A stretch of DNA of 6,061 nucleotides from Eubacterium sp. (GTDB lineage: Bacteria; Bacillota_A; Clostridia; Lachnospirales; Lachnospiraceae): positions 1-6,061 of the forward strand of contig JAMPGN010000237.1 in NCBI GenBank assembly GCA_023663915.1, in the 5' to 3' direction. Position numbers and translations under genes: made by a program. Within the stretch, counting starts at the first letter, position 1. The number at the start of each line of letters is the position of its first letter. The notes under the pieces are model-generated. The model had not been told where the DNA came from, did not search any database, and saw nothing but the letters and a program-made list of their open reading frames with translations. Positions 1 through 6,037 of this stretch are shown piece by piece.

Positions 1-29
1 CCTTCTTTTCCCAAAGACTCTCATAGATT

Positions 30-58
30 ATCATATAATTATTTTCCGAAATTCGCAA
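30..58 (-). promoter_or_regulatory. Candidate sigma-A promoter P2 reading left, probably to ftsZ
   Basis: On the minus strand TTGCGA (53-58, 4 of 6 to TTGACA) is followed by exactly 17 bases and TATGAT (30-35, 5 of 6 to TATAAT). Expected transcription start is near 23. Its -10 lies exactly 70 bases downstream of that of P1, making a tandem pair. Confidence 0.5.
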
Positions 59-79
59 CCTATTTTTTTGTTTTTATAC

Positions 80-97
80 GGAATTATATTAAATTCC
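80..97. repeat. 18-base palindrome over the expected P1 start site
   Basis: GGAATT (80-85), a six-base centre ATATTA and AATTCC (92-97) form a perfect 6+6 inverted repeat. It sits immediately downstream of the P1 -10 box, where a repressor operator would overlap the transcription start. The composition is AT-rich, so chance is possible, and as an RNA hairpin it would be weak. Confidence 0.4.
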
Positions 98-99
98 CA

Positions 100-128
100 A
101 TTATAACCAATCTTTGCTCTTCTTCCAA
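100..128 (-). promoter_or_regulatory. Candidate sigma-A promoter P1 reading left, probably to ftsZ
   Basis: On the minus strand TTGGAA (123-128, 4 of 6 to TTGACA) is followed by exactly 17 bases and a perfect TATAAT (100-105). Expected transcription start is near 93, just beyond the divIB stop codon. There is no TGn extension. AT-rich sequence yields chance hits, but the spacing is optimal and a gene start is expected just outside the window. Confidence 0.55.
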
Positions 129-135
129 AACGGTT

Positions 136-978
136 TTACTCCTGTTCAAAAGTGTAGGATTTCGTATCTTCGCTATATTCCCGCATATCAAGCATCCCCT
201 TCTTACCAGTCAGTTCCGGCAGGATATATTGCAGTTTCATAATCTTTTCATCAATATACTGACTATCCCCCAAGGCAACCCTCGCTTCTCCGAACAATAA
301 AGTAACCTTATAGTCCGAATCAAAATAGATGCGGTCCGCCACCATGGAATATCTTTCCAGCTGCTGTGTAATATTAAGTATTTCACTGAAGACATCCGGA
401 TTTTCCACCGGAAGCGCCTCATGCAGGATCACATGGTCAAACTGAAGTCCCGTCACCTGCGGTATGCCCGCCGTCTTCTCCATCGATGTCTCTACCACAA
501 TCCCATCTTTGTCAAAATACACATACCGGCCCAGATAGGATACATAACCCGCCATCGCCTTCTCGTACACAGTGATCCTGACGGTATCCCTCGCCTCAAC
601 CGACACATCCATCTCCTGGATAAAAGGAATGTCTTCCATCTCTTTATCCCGGTATTTCAAAGAAAGAAATAAGGAATTATTACCGTATCTTCCACCCATG
701 ATCATTTCCATGATCTCTTCGTTGGTATAATGGACATTACCTTCCACATATACTGTAGTGATCGTGTAATTATGAATGATATACTCATAACCTCCGATCA
801 ATATGACCACGAAAAAGAGTAATATAACGGACAGGATCAACCTTCTTTTGCCTTTACCAAAACGCAGCTTCTCTTCCTGTCCGCGTTTACTCTTTTCAGG
901 CTTGAAATCATCGTTTTTAACCAACCGTAGATTTGGATTCTTTTTCTTTACTTTTCTGACTACTTTCTTGTTAGCCAT
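136..978 (-). CDS. divIB: DivIB/FtsQ cell division protein with POTRA domain
   Basis: Bitopic divisome protein that, with FtsL and DivIC/FtsB, links early and late division proteins and controls septal peptidoglycan synthesis. The 280-residue product has a strongly basic cytoplasmic N-terminus (1-46, with clusters KKVVRKVKKK and GKGKRR) and a single membrane segment (about 47-64). An extracytoplasmic POTRA domain follows (about 70-140, beginning TITTVYVEGNVHYTNEEI), then a beta-rich FtsQ/DivIB domain (about 141-270) ending near GMLDMREYSEDTKSYTF. Sequence conservation in this family is low, so the call rests on this architecture, the length and the position after murA in a dcw cluster. The ATG at 978 has AGAGG seven bases upstream (986-990). 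At about 43% GC (335 of 780 bases in 181-960, hand count) it is the most AT-rich of the two genes I counted. Downstream lie promoters rather than a terminator. Confidence 0.92.
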   Translation of the reverse strand: MANKKVVRKVKKKNPNLRLVKNDDFKPEKSKRGQEEKLRFGKGKRRLILSVILLFFVVILIGGYEYIIHNYTITTVYVEGNVHYTNEEIMEMIMGGRYGNNSLFLSLKYRDKEMEDIPFIQEMDVSVEARDTVRITVYEKAMAGYVSYLGRYVYFDKDGIVVETSMEKTAGIPQVTGLQFDHVILHEALPVENPDVFSEILNITQQLERYSMVADRIYFDSDYKVTLLFGEARVALGDSQYIDEKIMKLQYILPELTGKKGMLDMREYSEDTKSYTFEQE

Positions 979-985
979 TGCAAAA

Positions 986-990
986 CCTCT
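986..990 (-). promoter_or_regulatory. Ribosome binding site of divIB
   Basis: AGAGG on the minus strand, seven bases before ATG 978, within the 30-base gap after murA. The short gap without a terminator supports co-transcription with murA. Confidence 0.6.
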
Positions 991-1008
991 TGTTATCTAA
1001 ACACCGGA

Positions 1009-2259
1009 CTAAGCCAGTTCCACATTGGCTCCCAGCTCTCTCAGGCTGAGTACGATATCCTCGTATCCTCTGTCTATATAATGCCGGTTCGTCACAATGC
1101 TTGTTCCATCCGCCGAAAGCGCCGCGACAACAAGCGCTGCTCCGCCGCGCAACTCCGCCGCCTGCACAATCGCGCCGTGAAGTCTGCCGCCCGCCCCGAT
1201 ATATGCAGTATTTCCATGAATGGTGATGTCCGCCCCCATCTTACACAGTTCCGGCACGATGCGGAAGCGGTTTTCAAACACGGTCTCCTCGATACGCCCG
1301 CCCTGTCCCGACGCTGCCATGACCACCATAAAAGGCGACTGCATATCGGTAGGAAACGCCGGATAACATCCCGTCGTCAGCTTATGACATACACACTCAT
1401 GATCTTTTCCGGTGATCAAAATGCCATCCGATGCATATTCCACCGCTGCGCCCATCTCCACCGCACGGGACAATACACTCTCCATATGATGAACCGGAGC
1501 GTCCCGCAAAAAAATCCGTCCGCCAGCGCACATGCACGCGCTCAGGTAAGTGCCTGCCACGATCCGATCCGCCGGAACACGGTATCTGACTGGATGAAGT
1601 TTCTCCACACCGCGAATCACCAAACGGTTACTGCCAACGCCTTCGATCTGCGCGCCGGCATGCTGTAAGAATCCGCATAATGCCTGTATTTCCGGTTCCC
1701 GCGCCGCCGGTTCGATTACTGTCTCCCCCTCCGCCAGCACTGCGGCGAGAATCACATTCTCCGTGACGCCGACGCTGACAAAAGGCAGGGTCAGCACCGC
1801 TCCTCTAAGCCGCGCGGCCTCCGCGCAGAAGCCGTTTTCTTTTTCTTCTATCCTGACACCCATCCTGCGGAGCGATTGTAGATGCAGGTTGATGGGTCTT
1901 CTTCCGATCACACAGCCGCCGGGATACTCCATGCAGACGCTTCCCGTTCGGGCAAGCAGTGCGCCTAAAAGCATAATAGAGGAACGCATCACGCCCACCG
2001 AATCCGAAGGCATGTCACACTCCGACAACCCTTTCGTATTCACCCGCACAAGCGTTCCTTCCCGCTCTGCCTCACACCCCAGACTCTTAAGCAGTCTCAG
2101 CATATGATAAACATCCGAGATGTCGGGGCAGTTCTCTATTTCACAAGTACCGTTTATCAACAGAGTCGCCGCAAGAATCGGCAGCGACGCATTTTTTGAC
2201 CCTTGTATCGTAGTCTGTCCATCCAGACAGTTACCACCATAGATACGAACAGCGTCCAT
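1009..2259 (-). CDS. murA: MurA, UDP-N-acetylglucosamine 1-carboxyvinyltransferase
   Basis: Cytoplasmic enzyme that transfers enolpyruvate from PEP to UDP-GlcNAc, the first committed step of peptidoglycan precursor synthesis and the target of fosfomycin. The 416-residue length is normal. Residues match the E. coli enzyme closely: K22-N23 in GSKNASLP, R92 in MRSSIMLLGALLAR, the PEP-binding cysteine C116 in PGGCVIGRRP (so fosfomycin-sensitive by this criterion), AAREPEI (185-191), D305 in FPTDMQ, R371 in ELRGG and R397 in YIDRGYE. The ATG at 2259 has AGAGG nine bases upstream. Low-GC Gram-positives often carry two paralogues (MurA and MurZ/MurA2), and I cannot tell which this is. It sits 74 bases after ftsW and 30 before divIB. 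Its GC content (672 of 1200 bases in 1021-2220 by hand count, 56%) is well above that of divIB. Confidence 0.97.
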   Translation of the reverse strand: MDAVRIYGGNCLDGQTTIQGSKNASLPILAATLLINGTCEIENCPDISDVYHMLRLLKSLGCEAEREGTLVRVNTKGLSECDMPSDSVGVMRSSIMLLGALLARTGSVCMEYPGGCVIGRRPINLHLQSLRRMGVRIEEKENGFCAEAARLRGAVLTLPFVSVGVTENVILAAVLAEGETVIEPAAREPEIQALCGFLQHAGAQIEGVGSNRLVIRGVEKLHPVRYRVPADRIVAGTYLSACMCAGGRIFLRDAPVHHMESVLSRAVEMGAAVEYASDGILITGKDHECVCHKLTTGCYPAFPTDMQSPFMVVMAASGQGGRIEETVFENRFRIVPELCKMGADITIHGNTAYIGAGGRLHGAIVQAAELRGGAALVVAALSADGTSIVTNRHYIDRGYEDIVLSLRELGANVELA

Positions 2260-2268
2260 ATTCCTTTA

Positions 2269-2273
2269 CCTCT
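2269..2273 (-). promoter_or_regulatory. Ribosome binding site of murA
   Basis: AGAGG on the minus strand, nine bases before ATG 2259. An additional AAGGA lies only two bases from the ATG, too close to be the main site. The rest of the 74-base gap is AT-rich and contains no convincing hairpin. Confidence 0.55.
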
Positions 2274-2333
2274 AATCTAAAAAATATGACCTATTCTATC
2301 TATATGGTTTTATGAAAAAAAGTTATCTTGTCC

Positions 2334-3500
2334 CTATAAATCTTTAAGCCGTATCCCCCTCGCCACGCTAAGGACCAGCCCGATCTCAATCAGCAAGAAC
2401 ATCACTGACGACCCCCCGTAACTGATAAAAGGAAGTGAGATACCGGTATTGGGGATCGTATTGGTAACAACCGCAATGTTTAAAATTACCTGAATAGCGA
2501 TATGTCCAAGCACGCCGACCACGAGAAGCGCACCGAACAGATCCGGCGCATTGTTGGCAATCACCATAAACCGCCAGATCAGCAGGATAAACATGATGAT
2601 CACGGCAAAGCCGCCGAACAATCCTAACTCTTCGCAGATAATCGAGAAAATCATATCATTCTGCGCCTCCGGTAGAAAACCTAACTTCTGCATACTCTGT
2701 CCTAAGCCTTTGCCGAGCACACCGCCGCTCCCGATGGCGTAAAGCGCCTGTATCGTCTGGAATCCCTTGCCGCTGGCAAATGCCTCCGGATCAAGCCATG
2801 CAAGGATACGCACCCCCCTGAAGTCCAGGCTGTCCGCCTGATTCTCCGCCATCTTCACCACGGCAAACACGACCGCAGCCGCAGCAGCCACCGCACCAAA
2901 CGCGAGCAGGATAAACCTCTTATAGTCCGGACAGGATACGAAAAGCATCAGCGCCGCGATACCTACTACGATGATTGCCGAACTAAGATTCTGCGTGATC
3001 CTCCACAGCATCAGAGCAATCGGCACTGGGACGAACATCACCATCCAGAACCCTTTCCGGCTCCGTATCTGTTTCCCCATGGTACAGATCATACTCGCCA
3101 GAAAAAGGATCATACACAATTTGGCGACCTCCGCAGGCTGTAAGGAAATTGGACCTATGTACAGCCACCGCTTCGCACCGTGCGACTCGTGACCGAAGGG
3201 AATAATCAACAGAATCAACACGACCGACACAATATATCCGATCACGGCAAATCGCTCCCAGAAATGATAGGGAATATTCGCCACAAAAATCATCGCCACC
3301 AATCCGAGTATCGTGGCAAACAACTGTTTCTTCAAATAATAGGCGGAATTCCCAAAATCCAGATTCGCCTCATAAGAACTGGTGGAGTACACCATAATCA
3401 GTCCAAATCCCAATAGAAACAATACGATAAACAACAGACTGTAATCCATAAAATTTTCAGTATTCGATTGTCTTCTACGGGAAGCAATTCTTTCTGCCAC
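2334..3500 (-). CDS. ftsW: FtsW/SpoVE-type SEDS peptidoglycan glycosyltransferase
   Basis: Polytopic membrane protein of the SEDS family. It polymerises glycan strands from lipid II, normally in partnership with a class B penicillin-binding protein at the division septum. The 388-residue product has a short basic cytoplasmic tail (about 1-17) and around ten membrane segments. Conserved signatures are GAKRWLYIGPISLQPAEVAK (108-127), NLSSAIIV (171-178), GSGGVLGKGLGQSMQKLGFL (257-276), PEAQNDMIFSIICEELG (277-293) with the expected catalytic Asp282, and NTGISLPFISYGGSS (351-365). The start codon is GTG, placed directly after the murD stop with no base between them; GGAGG lies at 3512-3516. The only nearby ATG (3449, codon 18) has no ribosome site. 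Position in a dcw cluster argues for FtsW, but the sporulation paralogue SpoVE cannot be excluded by sequence alone, and RodA is less likely from context. Confidence 0.94.
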   Translation of the reverse strand: MAERIASRRRQSNTENFMDYSLLFIVLFLLGFGLIMVYSTSSYEANLDFGNSAYYLKKQLFATILGLVAMIFVANIPYHFWERFAVIGYIVSVVLILLIIPFGHESHGAKRWLYIGPISLQPAEVAKLCMILFLASMICTMGKQIRSRKGFWMVMFVPVPIALMLWRITQNLSSAIIVVGIAALMLFVSCPDYKRFILLAFGAVAAAAAVVFAVVKMAENQADSLDFRGVRILAWLDPEAFASGKGFQTIQALYAIGSGGVLGKGLGQSMQKLGFLPEAQNDMIFSIICEELGLFGGFAVIIMFILLIWRFMVIANNAPDLFGALLVVGVLGHIAIQVILNIAVVTNTIPNTGISLPFISYGGSSVMFLLIEIGLVLSVARGIRLKDL

Positions 3501-4904
3501 TTATTTCGATTCCTCCAAATTCTTTACAAGCTCTTTAAACAAATTACCTCTGACTTCATAATTCGGGAACATTCCCCAGCTCGCGCAGGCGGGTGATAAG
3601 AGTACTGCGTCGCCTCTATCTGCCTGTTTCACGCATATCTCAAATGCTTCCTCAAAACGATCCGCCAGAATAATATTTCCTACACCATGTTTTCTCGCAC
3701 AGTCCGCGATCTTCTCCCTCGTCTCTCCGATGAGCACCAGACATTTCACTTTCCCGTCAAAAGCCTCGATCCACTCGTCATATTCGCTCTCTTTATCATA
3801 GCCGCCACCGATCAGCACCGTGGGTTTATCCATCGCGCGGATTCCCTGAATCGCCGCATCTGGGTTCGTGCCCTTGGAATCGTTGTAGTAATCAACGCCC
3901 CTCTTGGTCGCGACAAATTCGATCCTGTGCTCCACTGCCTTGAACTGTCTGACCACGGACAGTATTGTCTCCATGGAAACACCCATCGCCTGCGTGATCG
4001 CGATCGCCGCCATCACATTCTCTACATTACACATACCTACTAGATTCATGTCGTGGATATTCATAAGACGCGTAACTTTCCCATTCTCAGAAAAACAAAT
4101 CTGCTGTTCTTCCAGATAAAAGCCATCGTTCAGCCTGTGCGCCGAGGAAAACCACACCACCCGCGCCGGACATCTAGTGCCGATCGCTTTCGTATACTCA
4201 TTGTCATAGTTGAGCACACAAGTCTGTTCCTTCGTCTGGTTTCTCGTGACAGCTTCTTTCGCCGCCGCGTAATTCTCCATCGTATGATGCCTGTTTAAAT
4301 GGTCCGGCGTGATATTTAAGATTGCCGACACATCCGGACAAAAACTCTCGATCGTCTCTAGTTGAAAACTACTGATCTCCGCCACCGTCACGCTCTTAGG
4401 CGTAGTCCGCAGAGCCGTCAGCGTATACGGATTTCCAATATTTCCCACTACATCGACGCTTCCACAATGCGCCGCCATGATCTCTCCCACCAGTGAAGTC
4501 GTAGTCGTCTTCCCGTTCGTGCCGGTAATGCCGATAACTTTTCCCTTCCCCAGCCGGTAAGCAAGCTCGATCTCTCCCCAGATTCTGATTCCTTTTGCCC
4601 GGAATCTCTCTGCAAATTCCGTGTCCGTAGGTACGCCCGGACTGAACACCGCAAGCGAAATGGAATCCAGCAAATCTTCCGGAAGTTCTCCGAGAACCAC
4701 CTCCGTCTCCGAATGCTGCCCCAGTTTTGCCTTAACCGCCTCTATATCCAGTTGGTCATTGGAATCAAACAGAACCGGGCACGCTCCCACGCTCCACAAT
4801 GCCTCCACCGCGCCGACTCCGCTGAGTCCCGAACCGACGACCAAGACTTTTTTATTTTGAAATTCTTTCCTACTGCACATTTCCTGCATGCTCCTGTCGC
4901 TCAT
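3501..4904 (-). CDS. murD: MurD, UDP-N-acetylmuramoyl-L-alanine--D-glutamate ligase
   Basis: Cytoplasmic Mur ligase that uses ATP to add D-glutamate to UDP-MurNAc-L-Ala. In the 467-residue reading, an N-terminal UDP-binding domain starts at KKVLVVGSGLSGVGA (18-32). The ATP P-loop GITGTNGKTT is at 125-134. AEISSFQLET (175-184) and NITPDHLNRH (197-206) carry metal and substrate contacts, and K216 in YAAAK is the expected carbamylated lysine. EHRIEF (325-330) and NDSKGTN (341-347) mark the C-terminal domain, which ends with LLSPACASWGMF (435-446). Where many MurD proteins have Asp after SW or SL, this one has Gly444; that may be a lineage trait. The start is uncertain. ATG 4904 has only a weak ribosome site, whereas ATG 4880 (459 aa) has AGGAG ten bases upstream. 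The coordinates here give the longest form. The stop directly abuts the ftsW start. Confidence 0.96.
   Translation of the reverse strand: MSDRSMQEMCSRKEFQNKKVLVVGSGLSGVGAVEALWSVGACPVLFDSNDQLDIEAVKAKLGQHSETEVVLGELPEDLLDSISLAVFSPGVPTDTEFAERFRAKGIRIWGEIELAYRLGKGKVIGITGTNGKTTTTSLVGEIMAAHCGSVDVVGNIGNPYTLTALRTTPKSVTVAEISSFQLETIESFCPDVSAILNITPDHLNRHHTMENYAAAKEAVTRNQTKEQTCVLNYDNEYTKAIGTRCPARVVWFSSAHRLNDGFYLEEQQICFSENGKVTRLMNIHDMNLVGMCNVENVMAAIAITQAMGVSMETILSVVRQFKAVEHRIEFVATKRGVDYYNDSKGTNPDAAIQGIRAMDKPTVLIGGGYDKESEYDEWIEAFDGKVKCLVLIGETREKIADCARKHGVGNIILADRFEEAFEICVKQADRGDAVLLSPACASWGMFPNYEVRGNLFKELVKNLEESK
3512..3516 (-). promoter_or_regulatory. Ribosome binding site of ftsW inside the end of murD
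   Basis: GGAGG on the minus strand overlaps the last codons of murD (Leu-Glu-Glu) and lies 11 bases before the GTG start. The TAA stop of murD immediately precedes GTG, so the two genes are probably translationally coupled. Confidence 0.65.
4891..4895 (-). promoter_or_regulatory. AGGAG ribosome site favouring a shorter MurD start
   Basis: AGGAG on the minus strand lies inside the longest murD frame. It is one base before the ATG at 4889 (too close) and ten bases before the ATG at 4880 (usable). It suggests MurD may begin MCSRKEFQ, eight residues shorter than the longest form. The upstream ATG at 4904 is preceded by GGGAATAGAAAGTT, a poor match. Confidence 0.5.
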
Positions 4905-4955
4905 AACTTTCTATTCCCGCCTGTTTTCACCGCTTTCATCATAACATAACACAGG

Positions 4956-5912
4956 TTAAACCCCCATCAATGCCACCAGACACAACAATGCCGTCACGAT
5001 AGAAAAGACGGCAACCACCCTTGTCTCTGACCAACCGCATAACTCGAAATGATGATGGATCGGCGCCATCTTGAAGATACGCTTTCCGCCCGTCATCTTG
5101 AAATATGTGACCTGTATCATCACGGACAGAACCTCGACCATATAAATAAATCCCACAATCACGATAAAAAGAGGCATCTGCATCACATAAGCCGCTGCCG
5201 CCACAAAACCGCCCAGCGCAAGAGACCCCGTATCCCCCATAAAAACACTCGCCGGATACACATTAAACAGAAGGAATCCCAACAAAGCCCCTACCACCGC
5301 GCAGGTGATCGGTTCAATGCCACTCCCGACACCGATTGCCACCACACTGAAAAACGTCGCCACAAGCACCGTAACCGAGCTCGCCAGTCCGTCCAGACCG
5401 TCCGTAAAATTCGTACCGTTGACCGTTCCAATCACAATAAAGAACAAAATCGGTATATTCGCCCACCCAAAATCCAGATACACGCCGTCAAGAAACGGTA
5501 CTTTCATCGCAAGCGACACGTCCGTATAATGCATCAGATAGAGGGTAAAAACTCCCGTCACCACGATCTGCAGCGCAAACTTCTGCCACGCCCTAAGACC
5601 CATGGAGCGCTTCAAAACAACCTTAATATAGTCGTCGATAAATCCGATCAGCCCGAATCCAAGCGTCAAAAACAAAACGGGAATGATCTTCGGATAATCT
5701 CTGACAAAGAAAATCGACGTAACCACCACGCTGACCAGAATCAGAATCCCACCCATTGTCGGTGTCCCCGTTTTCTTCAGATGGCTCTGCGGGCCTTCCT
5801 CCCTCTCCGTCTGCCCGACCTTAAGCCGCCGCAAAAAAGGAATCACCACCGGTCCCAAAACCACACTGATTGCAAAAGATATCATAACCGATAATAAAAT
5901 CGTCTTATTCAT
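4956..5912 (-). CDS. mraY: MraY, phospho-N-acetylmuramoyl-pentapeptide transferase
   Basis: Integral membrane enzyme that transfers phospho-MurNAc-pentapeptide from UDP to undecaprenyl phosphate, giving lipid I at the inner face of the membrane. The 318-residue product has the normal family length and about ten hydrophobic segments. Family motifs seen in order are TPTMGG (50-55), the FIDDYIK acidic pair (D93, D94), NGTNFTDGLDGL (165-176, with D171 and D174), FMGDTGS (224-230, with D227) and the APIHHHFE triple histidine (H286-H288). These are the known Mg2+/nucleotide-binding and catalytic regions of MraY. An in-frame ATG at 5939 would add nine residues (MRLRCNGGG), but it has no good ribosome site and abuts a hairpin. 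The ATG at 5912 follows GGAGG by four bases and begins with a typical hydrophobic segment, so I chose it. It is the first gene of the visible operon, 51 bases ahead of murD. Confidence 0.97.
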   Translation of the reverse strand: MNKTILLSVMISFAISVVLGPVVIPFLRRLKVGQTEREEGPQSHLKKTGTPTMGGILILVSVVVTSIFFVRDYPKIIPVLFLTLGFGLIGFIDDYIKVVLKRSMGLRAWQKFALQIVVTGVFTLYLMHYTDVSLAMKVPFLDGVYLDFGWANIPILFFIVIGTVNGTNFTDGLDGLASSVTVLVATFFSVVAIGVGSGIEPITCAVVGALLGFLLFNVYPASVFMGDTGSLALGGFVAAAAYVMQMPLFIVIVGFIYMVEVLSVMIQVTYFKMTGGKRIFKMAPIHHHFELCGWSETRVVAVFSIVTALLCLVALMGV

Positions 5913-5916
5913 ACCG

Positions 5917-5921
5917 CCTCC
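5917..5921 (-). promoter_or_regulatory. Ribosome binding site of mraY
   Basis: Read on the minus strand, GGAGG is followed by CGGT and ATG. The four-base spacing is short but the match is perfect. It favours the start at 5912 over the upstream in-frame ATG at 5939, which is preceded only by CTTGGTAGACG. Confidence 0.75.
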
Positions 5922-5946
5922 ATTACACCTAAGCCGCATCGTCTAC

Positions 5947-5969
5947 CAAGAATGGCAAAGCCATTCTTG
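5947..5969. repeat. Perfect 10-bp hairpin upstream of mraY
   Basis: CAAGAATGGC (5947-5956), loop AAA, and GCCATTCTTG (5960-5969) are exact inverse complements. No run of T follows on either strand, so it is not a standard intrinsic terminator. It ends 26 bases before the mraY ribosome site, on the upstream side, and is one base from the larger hairpin at 5971-6030. The pair looks like an intergenic repeat unit or a structured leader. Confidence 0.85.
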
Positions 5970-5970
5970 C

Positions 5971-6030
5971 GGACATGACTTAGTTGTTCTTAGGCTGCGT
6001 TCTTTGCAGCCTTAGCACAACTTCATGTCC
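5971..6030. repeat. 60-base imperfect long hairpin upstream of mraY
   Basis: Nested inverted arms: GGACATGA (5971-5978) with TCATGTCC (6023-6030), AGTTGT (5982-5987) with ACAACT (6017-6022), and GGCTGC (5993-5998) with GCAGCC (6006-6011) closing a seven-base loop. The interruptions are a three-base bulge (5979-5981) and a partly paired five-by-five internal section. That is 20 perfect pairs in three helices, far more than expected by chance. There is no U-tract on either strand. It may be an immobile copy of a small dispersed palindromic element, or a structured 5' leader of mraY. Confidence 0.8.
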
Positions 6031-6031
6031 T

Positions 6032-6037
6032 ATTATA
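6032..6037 (-). promoter_or_regulatory. Weak candidate -10 box ahead of mraY
   Basis: A perfect TATAAT on the minus strand, upstream of the hairpins. No acceptable -35 is present at 16-18 bases (TTCCAT at 17), so support is limited to the -10. If active, the transcript would begin close to or within the first arm of the long hairpin. Confidence 0.2.

Noticed and set aside
1081..1668. Plus-strand open frame (195 codons) antisense to murA
   Set aside because: Arg/His-rich translation without recognisable family, opposite catalytic regions of murA. GC-rich genes commonly leave such open antisense frames.
2315..2321. Run of seven T (minus strand) after the ftsW stop, as a possible terminator
   Set aside because: No stable hairpin precedes the run, and murA follows closely with its own ribosome site.
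2293..2321. Possible promoter before murA (TAGAAT with TTTTTT 17 bases upstream)
   Set aside because: The -35 matches consensus at only two positions and the region is simply AT-rich.
4901..4942. Tiny minus-strand frame MMKAVKTGGNRKL whose TGA overlaps the murD ATG at 4904
   Set aside because: No ribosome site precedes it and 13 codons are easily met by chance. It would matter only if ribosome profiling showed a coupled leader peptide.
5049..5894. Long plus-strand open frame (281 codons) antisense to mraY
   Set aside because: Its translation is dominated by His, Arg, Lys and Gln with no domain pattern, and it lies wholly opposite a clear mraY. It is a shadow frame.
5947..6030. The double hairpin as an intrinsic terminator of the gene upstream of mraY
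   Set aside because: No T-run follows either stem on the minus strand, so the standard Rho-independent signature is missing.
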